Shown here in pieces: positions 1 to 7,583 of a stretch of DNA of 64,000 nucleotides; position 1 is the stretch's first letter; each line of letters opens with the position of its first letter. The DNA is taken from the NCBI RefSeq assembly GCF_014884385.1, contig NZ_WKFH01000003.1:62001-126000 (forward strand), read 5' to 3'. The stretch comes from Phycobacter azelaicus. Its GTDB lineage: Bacteria > Pseudomonadota > Alphaproteobacteria > Rhodobacterales > Rhodobacteraceae. A program made the position numbers and the translations under genes. The notes below the pieces were generated by a model, which ran no database searches, was not told the DNA's origin, and saw only the letters and a list, made by a program, of their open reading frames with translations.

Positions 1-323
1 GCCGCGAAACCGGCATCGATGCGGTGGAATTCGCCAAGACCGTGGTCGCCAAGGGCGCGGGCGAAATCCTCTTGACCTCGATGGACCGGGACGGCACCAA
101 ATCCGGTTTCAACCTGCCCCTGACCCGCGCGATTTCCGATGCGGTTGATGTGCCGGTGATCGCCTCGGGCGGGGTCGGCACCCTGGATCACCTCGTTGAA
201 GGCGTCACCGAAGGCGGCGCCTCGGCGGTGCTTGCCGCCTCGATCTTCCACTTCGGTGAATACACCATCCAGGAAGCCAAACAGCACATGGCCGCCGCCG
301 GTATCCCGATGCGGCTGACCTGA
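1..323 (+). CDS. hisF: Imidazole glycerol phosphate synthase subunit HisF (C-terminal part)
   Basis: The 5' end lies outside the window; reading frame 3 is open from the first bases to the TGA at 321-323. About 106 residues are visible. They include the second-half phosphate and active-site segments of the HisF (beta/alpha)8 barrel: [13 protein letters not shown], with the catalytic-type aspartate, then [14 protein letters not shown], then [12 protein letters not shown]. HisF is the cyclase half of IGP synthase. It takes ammonia from HisH and converts PRFAR to IGP and AICAR in histidine synthesis. The hisE start lies 13 bases downstream, so the two genes very likely share a transcript. Confidence 0.96.
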   Translation, partial: RETGIDAVEFAKTVVAKGAGEILLTSMDRDGTKSGFNLPLTRAISDAVDVPVIASGGVGTLDHLVEGVTEGGASAVLAASIFHFGEYTIQEAKQHMAAAGIPMRLT

Positions 324-336
324 AGGAAGACCCGTG

Positions 337-654
337 ATGAACCTGCTGCACGATCTCGAAGCCACCATCCTTTCCCGAAAGGGCGCAGACCCCGACACCT
401 CCTGGACAGCCAAACTGCTGTCCAAAGGACCGGAGAAATGCGCAGAGAAATTCGGCGAGGAAGCCATCGAGGTCATCATCGAGGCGGTCAAGGACGACAA
501 GGCGAAACTCGCCAGCGAAGGCGCCGACGTGCTTTATCATTTCCTGGTGATGCTTGCGTCGCGCGATGTGGCGCTGGACGATGTGCTTACGGTCCTGGCC
601 GAACGCCAGGGCCTCAGCGGCATCGCGGAAAAAGCCGCCCGCCCCAAGAGTTGA
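337..654 (+). CDS. hisE: Phosphoribosyl-ATP pyrophosphatase HisE
   Basis: Encodes 105 residues, the usual length for a stand-alone HisE. The MazG-like fold is recognisable from KFGEEAIEVIIEA, whose acidic residues bind Mg2+, and from the later EGADVLYHFLVML segment. The enzyme hydrolyses phosphoribosyl-ATP to phosphoribosyl-AMP, the second step of histidine synthesis. GTG at 334 and ATG at 337 are adjacent starts. ATG is preferred because GGAAG at 325-329 sits 7 bases before it. It follows hisF directly. No fused HisI domain is present, so hisI must be elsewhere. Confidence 0.95.
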   Translation: MNLLHDLEATILSRKGADPDTSWTAKLLSKGPEKCAEKFGEEAIEVIIEAVKDDKAKLASEGADVLYHFLVMLASRDVALDDVLTVLAERQGLSGIAEKAARPKS

Positions 655-877
655 CCGTTTTCCAATCCACCAAAGGCGTGCTCCCGCGCCTGCGGATGCC
701 CCGGCTGCGCCGGGCCCCTCCTCGCAGCCTTGGGCCCAGCAGCGCGCCATAGGCGCACTGCGCCGACGCTCTGTTGCGATCGCCCCCTCGATCTGAACCG
801 GGTCAAGGGCCGCGCCAGCGGCCGCGCATAGCGCGGTTAACCCTTGAGGCGGGTCTGAGCGGAGATATCATCGAAGT

Positions 878-1018
878 GGCGCTTCAGGGCAGTCCTGCCC
901 CTGAAGCGCCTCTCAGCGAGAAATACCGCCGCGCATCAGCGCGGCGCCCGGCCCAACGGGAGCCTGCAGATCTGTGATCTGCATTGCGACGGGCGGGAGC
1001 CCTACCCCGCGCCTGCCG
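878..1018. repeat. Structured intergenic element with consecutive hairpins
   Basis: The stretch 655-1018 has no convincing gene. Its right half is dense with inverted repeats. A 15-bp stem at 878-892/895-910 has one bulged C and a 2-base loop. A perfect 7-bp stem lies at 928-934/939-945 with loop ATCA. Another perfect 7-bp stem lies at 966-972/976-982 with loop TGT. No U tract follows the first hairpin, so it is not a classical intrinsic terminator. The arrangement resembles intergenic repeat families of Rhodobacteraceae, but copy number cannot be tested here. It separates hisE from a convergent gene and could at least stabilise or end the his transcript. Confidence 0.55.
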
Positions 1019-1489
1019 TCACAGTTTCGAGGAAATGATCCCGGTGGCAAAGCCGCCCATACGCAATTCTCCGAACAGGCGCTGGTATTCGATCTTGGGA
1101 CAACGGTTCTGGATCACATCAACACCGCGCGCCTCGGCCAGGGCGGCCGCCTCGGCGTGCTCAACGCCGATCTGCATCCAGATTGTCTGAAGGTCAGGAA
1201 ACAGCTTCAGCGCCTCCTCCACGATCGGCGGCACCGCTTCGGATTTGCGAAAGATATCGACCATATCGACCGGACCGTCGATCTCAGACAGGCTCGCTCG
1301 TACCGTTTCGCCAAACAGCCGCTTACCGGCATGGCCGGGATTGACCGGGATCACCCGATAGCCTTTCAAACTCAGGTACCGCGCCACATAGTAACTGGGG
1401 CGCACCGAATTCATCGACACGCCCACCACGGCGATCGTTCGGGTGCGTTTCAGTATCTCGCGCAGATGATCATCGGCATAGCTGGTCAT
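1019..1489 (-). CDS. CoA-binding domain protein (YccU-like)
   Basis: Encodes 156 residues forming one Rossmann-like CoA_binding_2 domain. The N-terminal TIAVVGVSMNSVRPSYYVARYL segment matches the family's glycine loop and the conserved S-R-P-S-Y motif. VIPVNPGHAGKRLFGE and the late IQNRCPKIEY also match; the cysteine is typical of the family. These small cytoplasmic proteins resemble the CoA-binding part of succinyl-CoA synthetase, but their physiological role is unknown. An AGGG lies 7-8 bases before ATG. The gene is convergent with hisE, and its stop abuts the hairpin element. It is likely transcribed alone, since an intrinsic terminator at 1574-1604 insulates it from the upstream YHS gene. 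Confidence 0.85.
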   Translation of the reverse strand: MTSYADDHLREILKRTRTIAVVGVSMNSVRPSYYVARYLSLKGYRVIPVNPGHAGKRLFGETVRASLSEIDGPVDMVDIFRKSEAVPPIVEEALKLFPDLQTIWMQIGVEHAEAAALAEARGVDVIQNRCPKIEYQRLFGELRMGGFATGIISSKL

Positions 1490-1573
1490 GGGCCGACCCT
1501 AGAACGGCCGAGAAGCGCGTGAAAGTCAAAAGTGATCTCGCTGACCGCGAGCAAAGAGATTTCATCATTCGAC

Positions 1574-1604
1574 AAAAAAAGGCGCCCGGGACGGGCCCCG
1601 GGCG
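1574..1604 (-). terminator. Intrinsic terminator after the YHS gene
   Basis: An 8-bp GC stem (1583-1590 with 1597-1604) has a 6-base loop and is followed on the minus strand by seven U residues (A run at 1574-1580). It lies about 110 bases past the stop of the leftward YHS gene and ahead of the CoA-binding gene. Confidence 0.85.
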
Positions 1605-1715
1605 TCAGGTATGGAACGAGGGACAGTGAAAAAGGTCCGCGGCTGTTCCGCGCCGCAGGCCTAATCGTTATATGGGAACCGCGGATCTGAATTAAAAGGG
1701 GCGCGCGTTTCAACG

Positions 1716-2150
1716 TTATCGACGCAAGGCGTCCGGCCAATTGCTCCGGGCTTCGGCAATAAGGGCCTCGGCTTCGTCTTGCCAGCGCGCGCGCACCTGC
1801 GGACTGTTGAGCAGGAACAACTCCCCTTCCAGGATCACCCACAGCTCCGGATCTGCGGTCGTCAGACGGCCCTGCGCCATGGCAAAGGCGCAATAGCCGC
1901 CAAACATCGGCGCATAGGCCCAGGGGTTCATCTCGAACCGCATCTGGTTGCTGGCCGACGCAAATTGCCAAACCGCCCCTTTCCACATCAGGACATGCTC
2001 GGAGCTGCCCTGCACCGCATGTCCCGTCTCGAAAAAGGCCACAGGATCATAGCCACCTATTGCTACCCCGTCTTGCGCAGAAAACAGCGCCACATCGGTC
2101 ATGCCGCGCTGAGGTGCGGCAAACAGTCCAAAGGACAGGACAAGAATCAT
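1716..2150 (-). CDS. Secreted YHS domain protein
   Basis: From the ATG at 2150 it encodes about 144 residues. A hydrophobic signal-like start (MILVLSFGLFAAP) precedes a single YHS domain. That domain shows GGYDPVAFFETGHAVQG, VWQFASASNQMRFEMNP and YAPMFGGYCAFAMAQG, all typical of the YHS proteins common in Roseobacters. The domain is thought to bind metal or small ligands; no enzymatic role is established, and location is probably periplasmic. The frame stays open upstream to 2288, and no start has a good ribosome site, so the N-terminus is uncertain. A GTG at 2174 would give a more basic signal n-region. A terminator lies downstream at 1574-1604. Confidence 0.75.
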   Translation of the reverse strand: MILVLSFGLFAAPQRGMTDVALFSAQDGVAIGGYDPVAFFETGHAVQGSSEHVLMWKGAVWQFASASNQMRFEMNPWAYAPMFGGYCAFAMAQGRLTTADPELWVILEGELFLLNSPQVRARWQDEAEALIAEARSNWPDALRR

Positions 2151-2296
2151 CAGTCGCAGGATCAAGTGGCGCACTCCATATCTGGAACAGGAACGCCTAC
2201 AGTGTGCCGCACACACATCGCGCTGCAAAGATGTGATACGCAGATGTGATCGGCCTGTGACGTCGCCTACTGTCGCAGCCTCCCCCAACTGGGCGA

Positions 2297-2659
2297 TCAG
2301 TCGAAGATATCCTCGATCACGTCAAAGGCCTCTGACATCATCTTTTGAAACAGGCTTTTGCGTTTCTTCTGTTTCCTGGCCTTCATCGGCTTTGCCTTGG
2401 GCGGCTTGCCATATGCCTTGGTCGGGGTGGGCTGATGAGACACCTTGCGTGCCTGTGACGGCGCGGGCGCCCCGACTGGAGCCTTGGCACCCTTTCCCGG
2501 TGCCAGCGGCCTTGCCTTTTGCGCCGACAGGGGCGCACCGCAGGTGCCACAGACCAGCGCCGATACGCCACCCGTTTTGCTGCCCGAGACAAAAGCCGAT
2601 TGAACGCCGCAATAGCAGCAGCTGATGATTTTCCCGCCGGGAATGCTCGAATGTGCGAT
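2297..2659 (-). CDS. Small zinc-ribbon, lysine-rich protein without canonical start codon
   Basis: This frame gives about 120 residues. The N-terminal part has two cysteine pairs, SCCYCG and VCGTCG, about 20 residues apart, which suggests a zinc ribbon. A Pro/Ala/Lys linker follows, then a very basic stretch (KARKQKKRKSLFQKMM) and an acidic end, DVIEDIFD. No ATG, GTG or TTG occurs in frame between the rlmB stop at 2677 and the cysteines. A perfect AGGAGG (2670-2665 on the minus strand) lies 5 bases before an in-frame ATC at 2659; an ATT also occurs at 2644. The start given here is therefore tentative. The gene begins 17 bases after rlmB and is probably co-transcribed. Protein-like composition supports coding, but the function is unknown; nucleic-acid binding is a guess. 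Confidence 0.7.
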   Translation of the reverse strand: MAHSSIPGGKIISCCYCGVQSAFVSGSKTGGVSALVCGTCGAPLSAQKARPLAPGKGAKAPVGAPAPSQARKVSHQPTPTKAYGKPPKAKPMKARKQKKRKSLFQKMMSEAFDVIEDIFD

Positions 2660-2676
2660 AACTGCCTCCTGAAGGG

Positions 2677-3468
2677 TTACGACCGCTCTCTTGAGGCATA
2701 TAGGGCGATCGCCGCAGCATTTGAGACGTTGAGCGAGCCAAATCCACCGGCAAAGTCGATTTTCACAAGTTGATCCACGGTTTCCTTGGTTTTTTGGCGC
2801 AGCCCAGGCCCTTCAGCCCCAAGGACCAGCGCCACCGGGCGGTCCTTGCGCCCCTCAAGTGCCTGTTCGATGGTCTGCTCAGCTTCCCCGTCAAGGCCAA
2901 GCACGAGAAAGCCCATGTTCTGCAGCTCGACGATGGTATCCGAGAGGTTCCGCATACGCAGATAGGGCTGACGTTCCAGCGCGCCGCTTGCAGTCTTGGC
3001 CAAAGCGCCAGTTTCGGGCGCGGAATGGTGGCGCGTGCCGATCACGGCGCTGGCGCCCAGAACCTCGGCCGAGCGCAGGATGGCGCCGACGTTATGCGGA
3101 TCAGTCACCCGGTCCAGCAGTATCACACGCGGCACCTCGGCGCCGATACAGTTCTCCGCAAGACTGCCCCAGTTGAGCGGTTTCACCTCAAGCGCTGCCC
3201 CCTGATGCACCGAGCCCGGATCGATCGGCGCCTTGAACCTGCGCGGGTCAACCACCTCGGACTCAATCCCGGCTGCAGAGATCGCCTCTTCCAGCTTGTT
3301 CTTGGCATTGAGTGTCACGATCAGGCGCAGCTTTTCGCGCTTGGGGTTCATCAGCGCATCGCGCACTGCGTGCAGGCCAAAGAGCCAGACGGTTTCGCTC
3401 GCGCCGGCCTTCTTGGCCTGTTCCTTTTCGATGACCCACTGGGGTTTCTTGGTGGGTTTCTTGGACAT
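2677..3468 (-). CDS. rlmB: 23S rRNA/tRNA 2'-O-ribose methyltransferase, SpoU/TrmH family (RlmB-like)
   Basis: Encodes 263 residues. A Lys-rich start is followed by a substrate-binding domain (VWLFGLHAVRDAL near residue 30) and the SPOUT catalytic domain. All three SpoU motifs are present: DRVTDPHNVGAILRSAEVLG, VLGAEGPGL and GSLNVSNAAAIALY. These form the trefoil knot that binds SAM. The closest named member is RlmB, which methylates G2251 of 23S rRNA; a tRNA target cannot be excluded from sequence alone. The ATG at 3468 is chosen because AGGAGAG lies just upstream; the frame's extra five residues lack such a site. A tRNA-Tyr gene is divergent at 3589. Confidence 0.9.
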   Translation of the reverse strand: MSKKPTKKPQWVIEKEQAKKAGASETVWLFGLHAVRDALMNPKREKLRLIVTLNAKNKLEEAISAAGIESEVVDPRRFKAPIDPGSVHQGAALEVKPLNWGSLAENCIGAEVPRVILLDRVTDPHNVGAILRSAEVLGASAVIGTRHHSAPETGALAKTASGALERQPYLRMRNLSDTIVELQNMGFLVLGLDGEAEQTIEQALEGRKDRPVALVLGAEGPGLRQKTKETVDQLVKIDFAGGFGSLNVSNAAAIALYASRERS

Positions 3469-3524
3469 GGATCTCTCCTGCAAAAGGAATTTCAGGCCGG
3501 CGCAGAAAACTTGGTATTTTCCTG

Positions 3525-3553
3525 TTGACGCCCGTTTGTGGCGCTAGTAATCA
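3525..3553 (+). promoter_or_regulatory. Sigma70-type promoter for tRNA-Tyr
   Basis: TTGACG at 3525-3530 and TAATCA at 3548-3553 are separated by 17 bases and lie about 36 bases before the tRNA 5' end. This spacing and position fit a strong housekeeping promoter for the tRNA. Confidence 0.65.
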
Positions 3554-3588
3554 CGCCTCCACGTCAGGTGCAACACTCACCTGACAGT

Positions 3589-3672
3589 GGGCGACAGGCC
3601 GCAAGGTGTGGCAGGGGACTGTAACTCCCTCGCGGAGACGCACGCCTGGTTCGATTCCAGGGTCGCCCACCA
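3589..3672 (+). tRNA. tRNA-Tyr (GTA)
   Basis: A class II tRNA of 84 bases including an encoded CCA. The acceptor stem is a perfect 7 bp (3589-3595 with 3662-3668), with A73 then CCA. The anticodon stem-loop at 3614-3630 presents GTA at 3621-3623. The T arm is CCTGG-TTCGATT-CCAGG. A 14-base variable arm contains a GCG/CGC stem, as expected for bacterial tRNA-Tyr. Position 8 is A rather than the near-universal U, and position 14 reads C, so the usual U8-A14 tertiary pair is missing. The D stem is short, with a G-U closing pair. A good promoter upstream argues that it is a working gene. Confidence 0.9.
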
Positions 3673-3771
3673 TCTCCCCCCAGTTTTCATGTGAAATCAA
3701 TCGCAAAGGGATGATGGTGCGTCCGCCTATTGGCGTGTCACCCCCACTTTCGATCACCACTCGCCGCACAG

Positions 3772-3796
3772 AAAAAACCCGGCCGCAAAGCCGGGT
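3772..3796 (-). terminator. Intrinsic terminator after the DUF2478 gene
   Basis: The inverted repeat ACCCGGC/GCCGGGT (3777-3783 with 3790-3796) has a 6-base loop and is followed on the minus strand by a run of U (A run at 3772-3777). It lies about 40 bases beyond the DUF2478 stop codon. Confidence 0.85.
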
Positions 3797-3834
3797 CATC
3801 GTGTTGATTTAAATATCAGATTTCTCGAAACGAC

Positions 3835-4356
3835 TTAGTCTGCAGGGGCTTCGATTGCCTGCATCACCCAGGCCTCAAGCGCATCAAGATCGGCCTCGCC
3901 CGCTTCGGCCATGCCGCCCGAGAAGTCCTTAAAGGCATCAACATTCATACGGTTCACACCCGATACCACCGGGATCCCCATCGCCAGCGCCTCGCCGATC
4001 ACGGGGCGCATGCCGCGCCCGTCAGCCTCGTGCTTGCCAAACTTGTTGACCAGAAGAACCTGTGGTGCCGGTGTCTCGCTCAGCGACTTGGTGACGAGCC
4101 CTACGGCCTGCTCCAATGCGCCGGGATTGAGGCGGCAGCCACGTGCCTCGGGACCGAGGGACTGGGAGATTCGGATCACCGTATCGCCCGGCAGAACCCG
4201 CACGTCCATGTCGCACAGCTTGTCGTCGTAGCATTCCGTATTGGTCTGCACGATTCCCGCCAGCCGCAGCCCCCGCGTCTGCAGGCGCTCGGCCAGAGCG
4301 GTCAGCAGCCGGTCGGTGGCGCCGCGTTCGGTTGTCATGACATAAGCTAGGCTCAT
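3835..4356 (-). CDS. DUF2478 family protein, putative nucleotide-binding
   Basis: Encodes 173 residues matching the DUF2478 family. Family-like segments are the N-terminal AYVMTTERGATDRLL, LRLAGIVQTN and the distinctive VLLVNKFGKHEADGRGMRPVIGEA. Some relatives sit beside molybdate or metal genes and are thought to be P-loop-related nucleotide-binding proteins, but no reaction is known and no classical Walker A is visible here. ATG at 4356 is preferred over GTG at 4359 because GAGGG lies upstream. It stands alone, leftward, between the Opu operon and tRNA-Tyr, and ends at its own terminator. Confidence 0.7.
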   Translation of the reverse strand: MSLAYVMTTERGATDRLLTALAERLQTRGLRLAGIVQTNTECYDDKLCDMDVRVLPGDTVIRISQSLGPEARGCRLNPGALEQAVGLVTKSLSETPAPQVLLVNKFGKHEADGRGMRPVIGEALAMGIPVVSGVNRMNVDAFKDFSGGMAEAGEADLDALEAWVMQAIEAPAD

Positions 4357-4433
4357 CACACCCTCATTTCACTGTGGTTCTTTCCAGCAAACGGGACAGT
4401 AGCGCGGTTTTGGGAGGTCGGCCAGAGGCGCTT

Positions 4434-4464
4434 TTGCCGCGCCGCCCATCAGGCAGCGCGGCAA
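4434..4464. other. Hairpin downstream of opuAB
   Basis: A perfect 9-bp inverted repeat, TTGCCGCGC/GCGCGGCAA, with a 13-base loop begins about 20 bases past the opuAB stop. It lacks a U tract on the transcript side. It may be a 3'-end stabiliser or a Rho-assisted terminator rather than a classical intrinsic one. Confidence 0.5.
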
Positions 4465-4484
4465 GGTTTCAAAAGGTATCAGCC

Positions 4485-6521
4485 TTAAAGACCCAGCGCG
4501 CGGCGACGCTCCTCGGCAAAGCCCTGCACAATGCGGTCCGCGATCAGCGCAAGGATTGCCATCGCCGCCCCAGCAGAGATGCCAAGCCCCACATCCGCCT
4601 GCCCCAGCGCCAGGTAGATCGACTGGCCAAGACCAGTGGTGCCGATCAGCGCCGCGATCACCAGCATGGCAAAAGCGTACAGGATGGTCTGGTTCAGCCC
4701 CAAGAGGATGGTCGGCGCCGCATAGGGCGCGCGCACGTCGCGCATCATCTGCCAGCGGGTCGCTCCAGAAGCTGTCGCCGCCTCAATCATCTCGGCCGGG
4801 GTTTCGGTCAGCCCATGACGCGTGTAGCGGATCATCGGAACGATCGCATAGGCAATGATCGCCAGGAAGGCCGAGAACTCTCCGATCTGAAACACCATCA
4901 AGACCGGGATCAGGAAGACAAACAGCGGGATCGTCTGCAGCATGTCACAGACCGGGCGCACCACGCGCCACACCATGGGCGACACAGCCGAGGCAAGACC
5001 GATTACCCCCCCAAGGACGGCGCAGGCAAAAACGGCCGCGCCCGACAGGTATAGCGACAACAGCGCCCGCTCCCACAGCCCCGACAGCAGGATCGTTGAA
5101 AGCAGAACCACCGAAAGCGCCGAAAGACGTACACCGCCCGCCACGTAGGACAGTGCCCCAACGCCGACCAGAACGAAGGGCCAAGGGAGCTGGGAAATCC
5201 CCGTCTCCAGCATGCCTGCCGCGATGAGGATCACCAAACCCAGCGTCAGCTTGCCGCGATAGGCGCAGTAGAGCCCGACCACCGCACCAGCTGCAAAAAG
5301 CGCCATGCTCATGCCGGAGGTCCAGACAAAGCCCCAGGTGAAAGGCAGCACCGCCTGATCAAGACCGATGCGCAGCGGCAGCAGCACGTAGAACATCACG
5401 CCGTTCTTGATGGCCGTCAAAAGCTCGGCATTGGCGCTGGTAAAGGCCGACAGCCCCGCATCCACCCGGTCCGCCGTGCTGTTGAACAGCGCATAGGCGC
5501 CCGGATCCTGGATCTGCCCATAAAAGGCCAGGCTTGCGAGCGCGCCAAGGGCAAGGATCACCAGCGAGACGCGGCCGTCATAATAGCGGCGTTTCTCGTT
5601 GGCGAGCGTACCACTCATCCGGTCGATCAGAATGGCAAAGATCACGATGACCAGACCGGCCAAAAGGCTGGCGCCGAACTGCGCCTTGCGCATGGTCAAA
5701 AGGACTTCCCAACCAATGTCGTCAAAGCCCCCGATCACGGCAGCAATGATCACCATCGACAGAGCCGCCATCAGGCATTGGTTCACACCCACCATGATCT
5801 GAGTTGCCGCGGCAGGAATTTCGACCTGGAAGAGCTGCTGCACCCGGGTGCCGCCTGCCATGATCGCGGCTTCCTTGATCTCCGGTTCGATGCGCTGCAG
5901 GCCGAGCAAGACGTTGCGCGCCATCGGCGGAGCCGCATATATGGCCGATGCAATAAGACCCACAACCGGGCCAAAACCGAAGAGCACCAGGAGCGGCGTG
6001 AGATAGGCAAAGGTCGGCACCGTCTGCATGACATCCAGCAGTGCCTGCACCGGCGCACGGACACGCGGGTATTCATTGGCCAGAATCCCGATTGCTCCGC
6101 CAATCAGCAGCGCCAGCGGCACCGAGACCGACACCAGCGCCAGCGTATTCATGCTTTGCGGCCAATAGCCCGAGGCCAACACCGCACCGAGACCAACTGC
6201 CGCCATCAGCGCCATGGTGAGGCCCCCAAGCCGCCAGCCCAGCGCCACCGTGGCCGCGATCAGGAATGGCCAGGGCGTCGCCCCGAGGATCCAGTTCGCC
6301 GCCTCCATCGGATAGGCCATAAGGGCCGAGAACTGACGCGCCGCCGGTTTGATCAGGGCAAGGAAAGCCTCCATCGCGCTGCCGACCCACTCGGTCGCAG
6401 GCAGCACCCATCCTTTCGGAAAGGCCGTCAACCAGGGCGCCACGCCTTCGAGCACCAGACACATGGCGCCCACGGCCAGCGCGATCAGCGCCGCCATGCT
6501 GCCTTTGCTGAGCGTCATCAT
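4485..6521 (-). CDS. opuAB: Glycine betaine/choline-type ABC transporter, double permease
   Basis: A 678-residue polytopic inner-membrane protein. It contains two tandem ProW-like permease domains (binding-protein-dependent transport, BPD_transp_1). The coupling-helix EAA-like segments are EIKEAAIMAGGTRVQQL in the first half and EMIEAATASGATRWQMM in the second. ProW-type transporters usually use two copies of a single-domain permease; here both are fused in one chain of about twice the length. The start ATGATG overlaps the opuAA stop, implying translational coupling. It works with the ATPase and binding protein encoded upstream to import compatible solutes. Exact substrate (glycine betaine, choline or proline betaine) is not decided by sequence. 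Confidence 0.9.
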   Translation of the reverse strand: MMTLSKGSMAALIALAVGAMCLVLEGVAPWLTAFPKGWVLPATEWVGSAMEAFLALIKPAARQFSALMAYPMEAANWILGATPWPFLIAATVALGWRLGGLTMALMAAVGLGAVLASGYWPQSMNTLALVSVSVPLALLIGGAIGILANEYPRVRAPVQALLDVMQTVPTFAYLTPLLVLFGFGPVVGLIASAIYAAPPMARNVLLGLQRIEPEIKEAAIMAGGTRVQQLFQVEIPAAATQIMVGVNQCLMAALSMVIIAAVIGGFDDIGWEVLLTMRKAQFGASLLAGLVIVIFAILIDRMSGTLANEKRRYYDGRVSLVILALGALASLAFYGQIQDPGAYALFNSTADRVDAGLSAFTSANAELLTAIKNGVMFYVLLPLRIGLDQAVLPFTWGFVWTSGMSMALFAAGAVVGLYCAYRGKLTLGLVILIAAGMLETGISQLPWPFVLVGVGALSYVAGGVRLSALSVVLLSTILLSGLWERALLSLYLSGAAVFACAVLGGVIGLASAVSPMVWRVVRPVCDMLQTIPLFVFLIPVLMVFQIGEFSAFLAIIAYAIVPMIRYTRHGLTETPAEMIEAATASGATRWQMMRDVRAPYAAPTILLGLNQTILYAFAMLVIAALIGTTGLGQSIYLALGQADVGLGISAGAAMAILALIADRIVQGFAEERRRALGL

Positions 6522-7573
6522 GCCGCCGGATCCACCTGCAGGGCGGCGGCCAGATCCGCCGGATTCACAACGCCCAACAGTTCGCCATTCTCATCGCGCA
6601 CCGGCACGGGTTCATAAAGCTCCATGCAGCGCGCAAGGGCCGCATCCAGCGTCATGTCGCGGCGCAGGCCCGGATCATCCGGCCCATGAGCCAGATCGCC
6701 GCCCGCCTGCATGACAGAGGCCACGCGCGCATGCTGACCCTTGGCCACGTCCTTGGAGAATTCGCGCACATAGTCATCGACCGGGTTCAGCACGATATCC
6801 GAGGGCGTGCCGATCTGCACAATCTTGCCATCGCGCATGATGGCGATGCGGTCGGCCAGTTTCAGCGCCTCGTTGATGTCATGGGTGATGAAGACGATGG
6901 TGGTCTTCAGTTTGGCCTGAATATCAAGGAATTCATCCTGCAACTGGCGGCGGATCAAGGGATCCAGTGCGGAAAACGGCTCATCGAGAAACCAGACCGA
7001 GCAATCCGCAACCAGGGAACGAGCAATGCCGACACGCTGACGCTGACCACCGGAAAGTTCACGCGGGAAATTCTTTTCACGCCCACCAAGACCAACCAGG
7101 TCGATCACCTTTTGCGCCTTGGCGAGGCGTTCCTTCCTGCCCATGCCCTGCACCCGCAGCGGATAGGCGACGTTTTCGGCCACGCTCATATGCGGGAAGA
7201 GGCCGAAGTGCTGAAACACCATGCCGAGCTTGTTGCGGCGCATCTCGATCAGCCGCTTCGGGCTGGCGGTACGGATATCCTCACCCTCGATCAGGATCTC
7301 ACCGCCTGTGCCGGGCAAAAGCTGGGAAATGCAGCGGATCAGGGTCGACTTGCCCGAGCCGCTGAGGCCCATGATCACAAAGAGTTCACCCTCTTGCACC
7401 TCAAAGGTGGCGTCCTGCACCGCGGGCGTCAGACCCTCGGCGCGCAGTTCGGCAGCGGCCTCATCCGCGGACGCGGTGGAAGACAGCGCCCGTTTGAGGG
7501 CGCTTTCTGCGTTGGCACCAAACACCTGCCAGACATGCTGGCAGGTGATGGCAGGTGTTACCTCTTTGCTCAC
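6518..7573 (-). CDS. opuAA: Glycine betaine/choline-type ABC transporter ATPase with CBS region
   Basis: From the GTG at 7573 it encodes 351 residues. The ATPase domain has Walker A MGLSGSGKST near residues 68-77, the Q-loop VFQHFGLFPH, signature LSGGQRQRVGIARSL, Walker B SVWFLDEPFSALD and the H-loop FITHD. A C-terminal CBS-like segment (MTLDAALARCMELYEPVPV) is typical of ProV/OpuA ATPases and is linked in homologues to ionic-strength sensing. The GTG start has GAGGG upstream and lies 10 bases after the opuAC stop. The open frame extends upstream to 7687 only as an overlap with opuAC. It powers uptake through the opuAB double permease. Confidence 0.93.
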   Translation of the reverse strand: MSKEVTPAITCQHVWQVFGANAESALKRALSSTASADEAAAELRAEGLTPAVQDATFEVQEGELFVIMGLSGSGKSTLIRCISQLLPGTGGEILIEGEDIRTASPKRLIEMRRNKLGMVFQHFGLFPHMSVAENVAYPLRVQGMGRKERLAKAQKVIDLVGLGGREKNFPRELSGGQRQRVGIARSLVADCSVWFLDEPFSALDPLIRRQLQDEFLDIQAKLKTTIVFITHDINEALKLADRIAIMRDGKIVQIGTPSDIVLNPVDDYVREFSKDVAKGQHARVASVMQAGGDLAHGPDDPGLRRDMTLDAALARCMELYEPVPVRDENGELLGVVNPADLAAALQVDPAA

Positions 7574-7583
7574 GGTGTCACCC

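Noticed and set aside
3551..3799. Minus-strand ORF over tRNA-Tyr
   Set aside because: Its peptide (GDPGIEPGVRLREG) is the usual artefact of reading a tRNA gene antisense.
5778..6617. Long plus-strand ORF opposite opuAB
   Set aside because: Composition is His/Arg/Gln-rich, typical of a mirror frame of a membrane protein; no motifs or ribosome site.
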